NCBI GenBank assembly: GCA_002898995.1
Contig: BEIM01000015.1
Coordinates: 1-17,928 of the forward strand
DNA length: 17,928 nucleotides
From: a bacterium HR36
GTDB lineage: Bacteria > Planctomycetota > Planctomycetia > Gemmatales > HRBIN36
Direction: 5' to 3'
Positions 8,356 through 14,904 of this stretch are shown piece after piece. A model generated the notes under the pieces. The model ran no database searches. It saw nothing but the letters and a program-made list of their open reading frames with translations, and was not told the origin of the DNA. A program made the position numbers and the translations under genes. The first letter of the stretch is position 1. The number at the start of each line of letters is the position of its first letter.

Positions 8356-9837
8356 ATGAGCGGCAAGGTACTGGCTTTCGATTTGGGAGCGGAGAGTGGT
8401 CGAGCGGTGGTCGGCCTCTGGGACGGAAGGCGCTTGGAATTGCGGCAAGTGCATCGGTTCCCTAACGGGCCCGTGCGTTTGCCGGATGGGATGTACTGGG
8501 ATGCGCTACGCTTGTTCGAGGAGATCAAGCAAGGGCTGCAGAAAGCGCGAGAAGAAGTCGGGGCGTTGGACAGCGTCGGCATAGACACCTGGGGCGTGGA
8601 TTTTGCCTTGCTGGGTCGGGGCCAGGTCTTGCTGAGCAATCCCCGGCATTATCGCGATCCGCACACCGAGGGGATTTTCGATTACGCTTTTACCCGGGCG
8701 AGCCGTGAAGAAATCTTCCATGCCACGGGCATCCAGTTCATGCGGATCAATACGCTATTCCAGCTACTGGCCTTGCAACGGGATCATTCGCCGATTCTCG
8801 AAAACGCGCGTACCCTGCTGCTGATGGCCGACCTGTTCCACTTCTGGTTGACAGGACGCCTCACGGTAGAACTGACCAATGCCAGCACCACACAGATGTA
8901 TGATCCGGTGGCGCGAGATTGGGCGAAACCTGTGGTGGAAAAGCTCGGTCTGCCTTTGAAAATGCTCCTGCCCATTACGCCACCAGGCACGCTGCTGGGG
9001 ACACTGCTACCGCATGTCGCAGAAGAAACGGGCTGCCGAGACCTTAAAGTCGTATTACCGGCGACACACGACACGGCCTCGGCAGTAGTAGCTGTACCCG
9101 GCCGCGGCGAGAATTGGTGCTACATCAGTTCGGGGACGTGGTCGCTGGTGGGCATCGAAACGCCGCAACCCGTCATTGACGCGCGGACGCTCACCTACAA
9201 CTTTACCAATGAGGTCGGCTACAGCCATCGGGTGCGGTTACTCAAAAACGTCATGGGATTGTGGTTGGTACAGGAATGCCGCCGCAGCTGGGAACGCACT
9301 GGCCAGCGCTACAGTTACGACGAGCTGACAAGCTTAGCCCAAGCGGCGCCTGGGCGCACGGCTTTTATCGAGCCGGACGATCCCGCTTTCCTGCTGCCGG
9401 TGAGCATGCCTTCGGCCATTGCTGACTACTGCCGGAGGACTGGTCAAGCTGTTCCCGATACGCCGGGCTTGTATATCCGCGTCTGCCTGGAAAGTCTGGC
9501 ACTGAAATACCGCTGGGTGATCGAACGGCTGGAAGAGATGTTAGGGCGACGGCTCACGACGATTCATATCGTGGGTGGCGGGAGTCAAAATCGCTTGCTG
9601 AACCAACTGACCGCGGATTGTTGTAACCGCGTGGTGCTAGCTGGGCCTGTGGAAGCCACCAGCATTGGCAATATCCTAGTGCAGATGCTTGGGCTCGGTT
9701 GGCTGACGAACCTCGAACAAGCTCGTGAGGTAGTACAGCAGTCGTTCCTCGTGGAGCGGTACGAACCGCAGCAGCCTACCGTCTGGGAGGAAGCGTACGC
9801 CCGGTTTTTACGGCTTCTGAGCCAACCCGCAGCTTAG
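8356..9837 (+). CDS. rhaB: Rhamnulokinase (FGGY family)
   Basis: Phosphorylates L-rhamnulose with ATP to L-rhamnulose 1-phosphate in the cytoplasm, the second step of L-rhamnose catabolism. The 493 residues match the usual RhaB length. Seen: the N-terminal sugar-kinase phosphate loop LAFDLGAESGR (6-16); GIDTWGVDF (75-83), a RhaB signature; HYRDPHTEG; GIQFMRINTLFQL (125-137), also RhaB-like; the catalytic-base region PATHDTASAV with Asp239, matching the conserved FGGY aspartate; ISSGTWSL; and the ATP-site GGGSQN (407-412). No key residue is missing. ATG 8356 is preceded by GAGGAG (8343-8348) at 7 bases. No rhamnose isomerase, aldolase or regulator is in view, so it stands alone and the rest of the pathway must lie elsewhere. 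A GATAAT at 8303-8308 is a possible -10 box without a good -35. Another FGGY kinase activity, such as fuculokinase, is less likely given the signatures. Confidence 0.93.
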   Translation: MSGKVLAFDLGAESGRAVVGLWDGRRLELRQVHRFPNGPVRLPDGMYWDALRLFEEIKQGLQKAREEVGALDSVGIDTWGVDFALLGRGQVLLSNPRHYRDPHTEGIFDYAFTRASREEIFHATGIQFMRINTLFQLLALQRDHSPILENARTLLLMADLFHFWLTGRLTVELTNASTTQMYDPVARDWAKPVVEKLGLPLKMLLPITPPGTLLGTLLPHVAEETGCRDLKVVLPATHDTASAVVAVPGRGENWCYISSGTWSLVGIETPQPVIDARTLTYNFTNEVGYSHRVRLLKNVMGLWLVQECRRSWERTGQRYSYDELTSLAQAAPGRTAFIEPDDPAFLLPVSMPSAIADYCRRTGQAVPDTPGLYIRVCLESLALKYRWVIERLEEMLGRRLTTIHIVGGGSQNRLLNQLTADCCNRVVLAGPVEATSIGNILVQMLGLGWLTNLEQAREVVQQSFLVERYEPQQPTVWEEAYARFLRLLSQPAA

Positions 9838-9881
9838 CAGCACTGCTCCTTGCTCGCCTGGGTCCACTTTTAGAGCCTGGC

Positions 9882-11015
9882 TCAGGCAGTGACCCGACCA
9901 ACACCAAACTGGTCGCCGACCTGCACGGGTTTATCCCCCTCAAAGACAATTTCCACCATTTTTTCGCTGTGGACTTCGCGGCCTTGTTCGTCGTGCAAGG
10001 TGGCGATGATTTTCCGAGTTTTCACATCAATAATTTCGCCCGTGGACGGCCAGGCGTGGCGGCCATCCAGGCTGAAGGTGATCCAGCCTGGCTGTTCGCG
10101 CAAGCGCAGCGATGCTACCTGCTTCGGCTGGGCGCCTGTGTTGTCGAAAATGTGCAGCGCTTGGTTGGCCGCGTCGCACACCCACACTTCTGTCTCATCC
10201 GGCGTCAGGCCCACGCCATGACTCGGACAGCCGTGCCGCTTCACCGGGCCCTGCTTGTAGCCTTCGACTTCGATCCGCTGAATCTTTTTGCCGCTGGTCA
10301 GATCGCCGACCTCGAAACCCAATAGACCATTGACGCAGCAATAACACCGGGTTTGCCGACCATTGATCGTGAAGGGCCGAATCGGGGCGCTGAACGGGCC
10401 GACCTGCGCGACGATTCTCCGACTCGCAGTGTCGAACACCGCGAGATACGGCGACCGCAGCCCCGCCAGATACACCCGCCGGCCGTCCAGGCTACACACC
10501 GTGTTGTGCGACCCGCTCTTGGTGACTACTTGTGCAATCAACTCCCCGTTTTCCGCGTGCACGATATTCCAGTGGTCTTTTTCCAGGCTGGGCACGTAAA
10601 GCTCTTGGCCGTTCGGATGAATGGCCAGCCGATCACACCCCCCAGGCAAAGCCTTGCTCCAGAGCGTTTCCTGGGTGCGGAGATCGAGGCAGTACAGTTT
10701 GGTGAGCGTTGTGAAATACAGGCGGCCTGTTACTGCACTGGCGCAGACGCCCTTAATGTTCTCTGGTTTGGCCTCGCGACTAGCCGGGGTCTGGATGCGC
10801 TGCACAAAACGGTAGCCCTCACCGATGTCGAACACGAGAATCCCCGCCCCGCCAAATTCCAGGTAATTGCGAATCCCTGGACAAACCACATACAGCCGAT
10901 GGCGGCGCTTGGCGGAGCGGTCCTGGCCCAGCACTCCTGCTGCGCTGAGGCCAAGACCCAGACCGAGGTGCAAGAACGCACGACGCGTGAGTCGCGACGA
11001 TGGCAAAGAGCGCAT
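9882..11015 (-). CDS. Tat-exported YncE/WD40-like beta-propeller protein
   Basis: A protein of 377 residues beginning with a twin-arginine signal: LTRRAFLHLGLGLGLSAAGVLG (about 9-30). The rest (about 40-370) consists of repeated four-strand units such as RLYVVCPG, GRLYFTTLTKLYCLDLRTQETLWS, HPNGQELYVPS, SLDGRRVYLAGLRSPYLAVFD, GVGLTPDETEVWVCDAANQALHIFD and FSLDGRHAWPSTGEIIDV. These match the YncE/NHL/WD40 propeller superfamily of secreted proteins. Several cysteines are present (CYCC in the middle, HGCPSHG), but there is no CxxCH. Tat export suggests folding or cofactor insertion in the cytoplasm; no cofactor is visible. ATG 11015 has a G-rich ribosome site (GGGGGGAA) about 6 bases upstream. 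It is the last gene of a minus-strand operon, 52 bases after a methyltransferase gene. Its function is unknown; ligand or protein binding is inferred from the fold. Confidence 0.88.
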   Translation of the reverse strand: MRSLPSSRLTRRAFLHLGLGLGLSAAGVLGQDRSAKRRHRLYVVCPGIRNYLEFGGAGILVFDIGEGYRFVQRIQTPASREAKPENIKGVCASAVTGRLYFTTLTKLYCLDLRTQETLWSKALPGGCDRLAIHPNGQELYVPSLEKDHWNIVHAENGELIAQVVTKSGSHNTVCSLDGRRVYLAGLRSPYLAVFDTASRRIVAQVGPFSAPIRPFTINGRQTRCYCCVNGLLGFEVGDLTSGKKIQRIEVEGYKQGPVKRHGCPSHGVGLTPDETEVWVCDAANQALHIFDNTGAQPKQVASLRLREQPGWITFSLDGRHAWPSTGEIIDVKTRKIIATLHDEQGREVHSEKMVEIVFEGDKPVQVGDQFGVGRVTA

Positions 11016-11067
11016 GCTTGGTTCCCCCCAATTTGCCCCGTTTCGTTATGGCCTATTGCCTTCCCTG

Positions 11068-11862
11068 TCACTGAGCAAGCGGCGCGGATTTTGGATGAGC
11101 CGACTTGCGGGCGGCAAAGAACCAGTCCCAGGTCGGAGGGAAACGGTCGAGGTCTTTCAGCTTGGTCACCTGCGGCCAAGGGATGTAAACTTTGGCCAAA
11201 CGGAGCCGTACGAACCCCGCACGCCGCAACCGATACGGCACCTCGAAGCCGAACCAGAAATGCTGTTCGGTGCCGCGATAGAGAAACCGGCTAAAGGCGA
11301 AATCGTATTCTGCATGATTGGCATGATGGGCAGCGTTCTTGCGAGCGGCGTCCAAGGGCAATCCCCGTTGCAAAGCGCGATCCACTAGCAGCATGGTCAT
11401 GTAATGAATGGCGTCCATAGCCGGCACGATGCCCAACAACCAGCCTCCAGGTCGCAAACAATGCCAGATTTGCCGCAAGGCCTGGTCAATCTCGGCAGGG
11501 TGGGGTAAGCCCAGGCTGTTAATCGCCACCGCGACGTCAAGCTGGCCATGTAATGGTTGCAAGTTCTGAAGCGGCAAGCGATGGAAAGTCACGTTGTTCA
11601 GAGAGCGGCAGCGTGCGCGGGCACGTTGCAGCATCCCTTCCGCGAAATCCACCGCCAAAACATGGCCAAACTCCCTCGCCAGCCGTGGGAGTAACGGCCC
11701 GGTACCGCAACCCAGGTCACCGACCGTCTTGCTCTTTTTCCGCGGGATTCGCGCCAGGGCACGCCACAACGGATTGCGAACATCAGCAGCATACGGGTCA
11801 ATGAAGTGCTCTTCATAATCGGCAGCAGCTTGGCTCCACGCCTGGGCCAATTCTTCAGTCAT
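11068..11862 (-). CDS. Class I SAM-dependent methyltransferase (second gene of operon)
   Basis: A protein of 264 residues from ATG 11862. The SAM-binding core shows motif I VGDLGCGTGPLLPRLAREF (47-65), strand 2 ending with VDFAEGML (71-78, Asp72 for the SAM ribose), a motif near DVAVAINSLGLPHP (109-122) and CLRPGGWLLGIVP (135-147), so all expected binding residues are present. The C-terminal part (about 150-264) is aromatic and basic, with HFWFGFEVPYRLRRAGF typical of small-molecule methyltransferases. ATG 11862 overlaps the 3' end of the upstream methyltransferase gene by 8 bases (ATGACTGA), with GAGG 9 bases upstream, indicating translational coupling. The frame also extends to a TTG at 11904, which I judge less likely. 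The substrate cannot be assigned; lipid, quinone or sugar are all possible. Confidence 0.88.
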   Translation of the reverse strand: MTEELAQAWSQAAADYEEHFIDPYAADVRNPLWRALARIPRKKSKTVGDLGCGTGPLLPRLAREFGHVLAVDFAEGMLQRARARCRSLNNVTFHRLPLQNLQPLHGQLDVAVAINSLGLPHPAEIDQALRQIWHCLRPGGWLLGIVPAMDAIHYMTMLLVDRALQRGLPLDAARKNAAHHANHAEYDFAFSRFLYRGTEQHFWFGFEVPYRLRRAGFVRLRLAKVYIPWPQVTKLKDLDRFPPTWDWFFAARKSAHPKSAPLAQ

Positions 11863-12595
11863 GATCAGGTGCCTCAGCTTTGATGCGGCGCAGTTCGACG
11901 ACAATGCCCCCCAGCCGCAACACTTGGTGCAGCCGCGACCACCATAGTTCCCGATGCCAGAGCAATTCTGCCTGCCGGCACCATTCTCGCAGCTGCGCGC
12001 GGCTGGTGGCGCGACAGTGATAGACGCGGCTGGTAATAGCCCCGAGAGTGTTGTCTTCAGTGGTCATCAGTAACAATTTGCCGCCCGGTCGCAACACCCG
12101 CGCCAACTCACGCAATCCTAGTAACGGCTGGGGTAAATGTTCCAGGACCCAGCCGAAGACGATCGCATCAAAGCAAGCGTCGGGGTACGGCAGGCGGTTG
12201 ACATCGGCCTGCACCAGGAAGGCGCGGCTGTGCCTCAGCCGTTTACCTGCGCGCCGCAACATCCCCAGCGATAAATCACAGCCGACTACTAAGGCGCCAG
12301 GATCGGCACGGCGTTGCAAGATGCGGAGGTATCGGCCGTTGCCGGTCCCAGCATCGAGAATGCGTTTGCAACCACGGATATCAAAACCCTTTGGGCCGAT
12401 CAGCCGTTTCGCGAGCGGCTCGTGTCCCGTCAGATAACCCGTAATCAGGGTGAACCATCCCGCCGGGCCATCATACGTCTCCCGCACCAGCTGATTGTAT
12501 TGGGCGGGATCAGCGCGTTCTGGTAGCTTCGATTGCAGCCAACGATTGAACCGCCGTAATAAATGTCGCCGTTTTGCCGTTTTCGTTTCCGCCAT
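11855..12595 (-). CDS. Class I SAM-dependent methyltransferase (Methyltransf_11/UbiE-like)
   Basis: A protein of 246 residues, first gene of the minus-strand operon. Motif I is ILDAGTGNGRYLRIL (79-93). Strand 2 ends VVGCDLSLGML (103-113) with the SAM-ribose aspartate Asp107. FLVQADVNRLPYPDACFDAIVFGWVLEHL (126-154) and ARVLRPGGKLLLMTTED (165-181) complete a textbook Methyltransf_11 domain. The C-terminal 65 residues carry Trp- and Arg-rich helices (LREWCRQAELLWHRELWW). The basic N-terminus (KTAKRRHLLRRFNRWLQSKL) could be an amphipathic, membrane-associated helix. ATG 12595 is preceded by GGGAG at 6 bases. Its last codons overlap the start of the next methyltransferase gene, so the two are probably made together and may modify related substrates. 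The substrate is unknown. Confidence 0.9.
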   Translation of the reverse strand: MAETKTAKRRHLLRRFNRWLQSKLPERADPAQYNQLVRETYDGPAGWFTLITGYLTGHEPLAKRLIGPKGFDIRGCKRILDAGTGNGRYLRILQRRADPGALVVGCDLSLGMLRRAGKRLRHSRAFLVQADVNRLPYPDACFDAIVFGWVLEHLPQPLLGLRELARVLRPGGKLLLMTTEDNTLGAITSRVYHCRATSRAQLREWCRQAELLWHRELWWSRLHQVLRLGGIVVELRRIKAEAPDHD

Positions 12596-12814
12596 TCTCC
12601 GCTCCCGTCGGTCTTACGCACAGCCTACGACTGTATCACCCTGCTCGCGGCAATAACAGTTTACCGATCCGCATTTGCTCTGCCTACTGCTATCCGCAAA
12701 ATCTGCATTGACACCCCGACGCCTCAGCGGGCTCGTGACTTTGGACGCGGCCGCTCGGTCAATAGAACGTGCTTGGGCGGTCACAGATAGAGCTTGACCA
12801 GGAGCCATACTCCC
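12596..12814. promoter_or_regulatory. Divergent intergenic region between methyltransferase operon and sulfatase
   Basis: About 220 bases separating two divergently transcribed units, so promoters for both should lie here. A perfect TTGACA is at 12708-12713 on the plus strand, but no convincing -10 hexamer follows at 16-18 bases. A ribosome site for the sulfatase (GGAG, 12801-12804) lies 10 bases before ATG 12815. An inverted pair GGTCAA (12757-12762) and TTGACC (12794-12799) is present; its role is unknown. Confidence 0.35.
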
Positions 12815-14254
12815 ATGCGCTGGTTTTGCCTGCTGATGAGCGCGAATGTTGTGCTGTGGTGGTCGCTGAGCAACTGGCCACGGGCTTGCTCCATACCAGG
12901 ACAAAAGCCAAACATCCTCTTCCTAATGACCGACGACCAGGGGCCCTGGGCACTCGGGCTGTCGGGGCAAAGCCTGGCGCGGACGCCGCATCTGGATCGA
13001 CTTTTTCGCGAAGGGGCCTATTTTGTGAATGCGTTTTGTCCTACGCCCGTATGCAGTCCTTCGCGCGCCGCCATCCTGACCAGCCGCTATGGTTCCGAGG
13101 TGGGTATCACCGACTGGATCCATCCGAAAAAAGAGCCAGACGTAGGCTTATCCACGGAATTCCTCACCTGGCCACGCTTGTTGCGTCAGGCAGGCTACGC
13201 CACCGGACTCATCGGCAAGTGGCACCTCGGCACGCAACCGCGTTTCCATCCGCAGCAACACGGCTTCGATTATTTCTTCGGTTTTCTCGAAGGTAGCTCC
13301 GCACCTTACGACCCGATCCTGGAAGAAAACGGCCAACCCGTGAAGTGTACGGGCTACCATAGCGATCTCCTGACCGATAAGGCGCTGGAGTTTCTCTCGA
13401 AACATCGGGAGCGCCCATTCGCGCTGTGCGTGCACTACCGCGAACCGCATGCTCCGTACACGCCGCAACCTAAAGCCGACGCCGCTGTCTTTCGCCAGCT
13501 CGAGATTCGGCCACCCGATCCCGGCATTCCCAACCTGAACACGGCTTTGGTGGTCAGGGCGATGCGCGACTATCTCGGCTGCGTGCACGCCGTCGATCGC
13601 AATGTCGGAAGAATACTTGAGCATCTGGACCGCCTGCGCCTCACGGAAAAGACGCTGGTAATCTTCACTTCCGACAACGGGTACAATATCGGTCATCACG
13701 GTATCTGGCATAAAGGTAATGGCACGTGGATGGTGAGCAAACGACCGCCAGGCACGGCTGATATTCCCGCGAATTGCCGGCCGAACATGTTCGATACCTC
13801 GCTCAAAGTACCAACGGCCATGCGCTGGCCCAGCCGCATTCGTCCTGGCCAACGCATCTCGCACACGATTACCCACCTGGACTGGTTCCCCACGATCTGC
13901 GCCGCTGCTCAAGTCGCTATTCCGCCCAACACCCTCATTCGCGGACGCAGCCTGTTTGAGTTGCTGGACGGCAACGCTCGCCAGTGGAATAACGATTATT
14001 ACGGCGAGTATTCCCTCCACCTAGACGCCCGCGCTCACCTTCGCTGTTACCGCACACCTCGCTGGAAACTGGTACGCGATTTCCTTCACCCCGAGCGCGA
14101 CGAATTCTACGACCTGACCAAAGACCCCGACGAGAAACATAACCTGATTCATGACCAGTCCCCGGAAGTCCGCCAGGCTGTGCAAACTCTTGACGCACAT
14201 CTCATCAGCAGAATGCGCCAGCTTCGCGACCCCATCTTGAAACTCACCCGGTAG
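12815..14254 (+). CDS. Secreted type I (formylglycine-dependent) sulfatase
   Basis: Hydrolyses sulfate esters outside the cytoplasm; the substrate is unknown. From ATG 12815 it has 479 residues, the normal length for the family. A hydrophobic N-terminal signal (3-17) precedes the alkaline-phosphatase-fold domain. Expected residues are all visible: metal-binding Asp40-Asp41 (LMTDDQGP); the sulfatase signature C80SPSR84, whose cysteine is matured to formylglycine; GKWHLG (134-139) with Lys135 and His137; EPHAPY with His212; FTSDNGY with Asp287 and Asn288; and Lys331. The C-terminal part (FYDLTKDPDEKHNL) is typical of planctomycete and Bacteroidetes polysaccharide sulfatases. The frame could extend to TTG 12794, but the ATG has the better signal peptide and ribosome site. 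It is transcribed alone and divergently from the methyltransferase operon. No maturase gene is in view. Confidence 0.95.
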   Translation: MRWFCLLMSANVVLWWSLSNWPRACSIPGQKPNILFLMTDDQGPWALGLSGQSLARTPHLDRLFREGAYFVNAFCPTPVCSPSRAAILTSRYGSEVGITDWIHPKKEPDVGLSTEFLTWPRLLRQAGYATGLIGKWHLGTQPRFHPQQHGFDYFFGFLEGSSAPYDPILEENGQPVKCTGYHSDLLTDKALEFLSKHRERPFALCVHYREPHAPYTPQPKADAAVFRQLEIRPPDPGIPNLNTALVVRAMRDYLGCVHAVDRNVGRILEHLDRLRLTEKTLVIFTSDNGYNIGHHGIWHKGNGTWMVSKRPPGTADIPANCRPNMFDTSLKVPTAMRWPSRIRPGQRISHTITHLDWFPTICAAAQVAIPPNTLIRGRSLFELLDGNARQWNNDYYGEYSLHLDARAHLRCYRTPRWKLVRDFLHPERDEFYDLTKDPDEKHNLIHDQSPEVRQAVQTLDAHLISRMRQLRDPILKLTR

Positions 14255-14685
14255 ACAGCTTTCCATTCACGCCTCCGTAGCAGCACGCCCATTCTGCGTG
14301 CCAGGCTGTGTCTTGCGCGAGCCAGCCTGGCCATCGGCGCCAACCAGCCTACCACCTGGCGTAAGTCAGTCGCAGCACTACGTTTCACACCCGCGAGAAC
14401 GCAGCCAACCTTGATGGCGCCAGAAAACCAGTTTCCACCTATGCTGCAGTGGCCTAACATTGGTAGCGTGTGAAGAACACAGCAAAGGCGTTGGGTGAAT
14501 GAGGGCCAACCATGCCTCTGCTGGCGCAGTTCGTAACCCAGCTGGACGCTAAGTGGAGGCTGACCTTGCTGCGCGGGCGCTCAGCTGGGGGCACTGAACG
14601 AGAACACGTGAAAAACGGAATCGGCAAAGCCTTGTCAGCTGGCCTTCGAAGCATCAGGGCTGTGGAGAATTCCGCAGGGTCGGGC
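14255..14685. other. Non-coding stretch after the sulfatase
   Basis: No recognisable gene. Short frames exist, for example ATG 14512 to 14709 (65 codons, GAGGG upstream), but the translation resembles no family and runs into a terminator hairpin. Two adjacent hairpins lie near the sulfatase end and are listed separately. The stretch could be a long 3' UTR or decayed sequence. Confidence 0.5.
14283..14330 (+). terminator. Tandem hairpins downstream of sulfatase
   Basis: GCACGC (14283-14288) pairs with GCGTGC (14296-14301), and CCAGGCTG (14301-14308) pairs with CAGCCTGG (14323-14330): a 6-bp and an 8-bp perfect stem sharing a single base, starting 29 bases after the sulfatase stop. No T-tract follows. 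They probably define or protect the 3' end of the sulfatase mRNA; that function is inferred. Confidence 0.4.
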
Positions 14686-14717
14686 AAAAAAAAGTGGGCC
14701 GGAGGCTAGCCCGGCCC
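14686..14717 (-). terminator. Strong intrinsic terminator for the sigma factor transcript
   Basis: Read on the minus strand, GGGCCGG (14717-14711) pairs perfectly with CCGGCCC (14702-14696) around an 8-base loop. After two bases comes a run of eight T (14693-14686). This is a textbook rho-independent terminator, about 190 bases downstream of the sigma factor stop codon and in its direction. Confidence 0.88.
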
Positions 14718-14904
14718 AGCGAGAGATTACGTCAGCAAATCTGATGCGATTTCAGAGTCGGCATCCAGGACGGCGCAGCTGGGCACCGTTCCCGAATGCG
14801 TGGCTAGTCTTGCCGCGAATGACTCGGCGCCAAGCGATAAACTGGTAAGCGCCAGAGTTGAGCGAGAAGCGCAATACCTAGTGCAAAGCGTCCGCAAGTG
14901 CACA
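14718..14904 (-). other. 3' untranslated region of the sigma factor gene
   Basis: Lies between the sigma factor stop codon and its terminator. I see no gene, tRNA or open frame with a ribosome site on the minus strand. A hairpin, GCACATC (14900-14906) with GATGTGC (14914-14920), spans the stop codon. A 3'-derived small RNA is possible but unsupported. Confidence 0.4.

Noticed and set aside
10353..11294. A 313-codon plus-strand frame
   Set aside because: It is antisense to the Tat-propeller gene and the methyltransferase gene end; the product is unrecognisable.
12708..12736. TTGACA as a -35 box for the sulfatase
   Set aside because: No reasonable -10 hexamer at the right spacing, so not called as a promoter.
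14512..14709. A 65-codon plus-strand frame with a GAGGG upstream
   Set aside because: No family resemblance, and it runs through the A-tract and into the stem of a minus-strand terminator.
14701..14711. GGAGGCTAGCC shared with the transposase ribosome-site region near 17427
   Set aside because: An 11-base match including a Shine-Dalgarno-like core can arise by chance; the flanks do not match.
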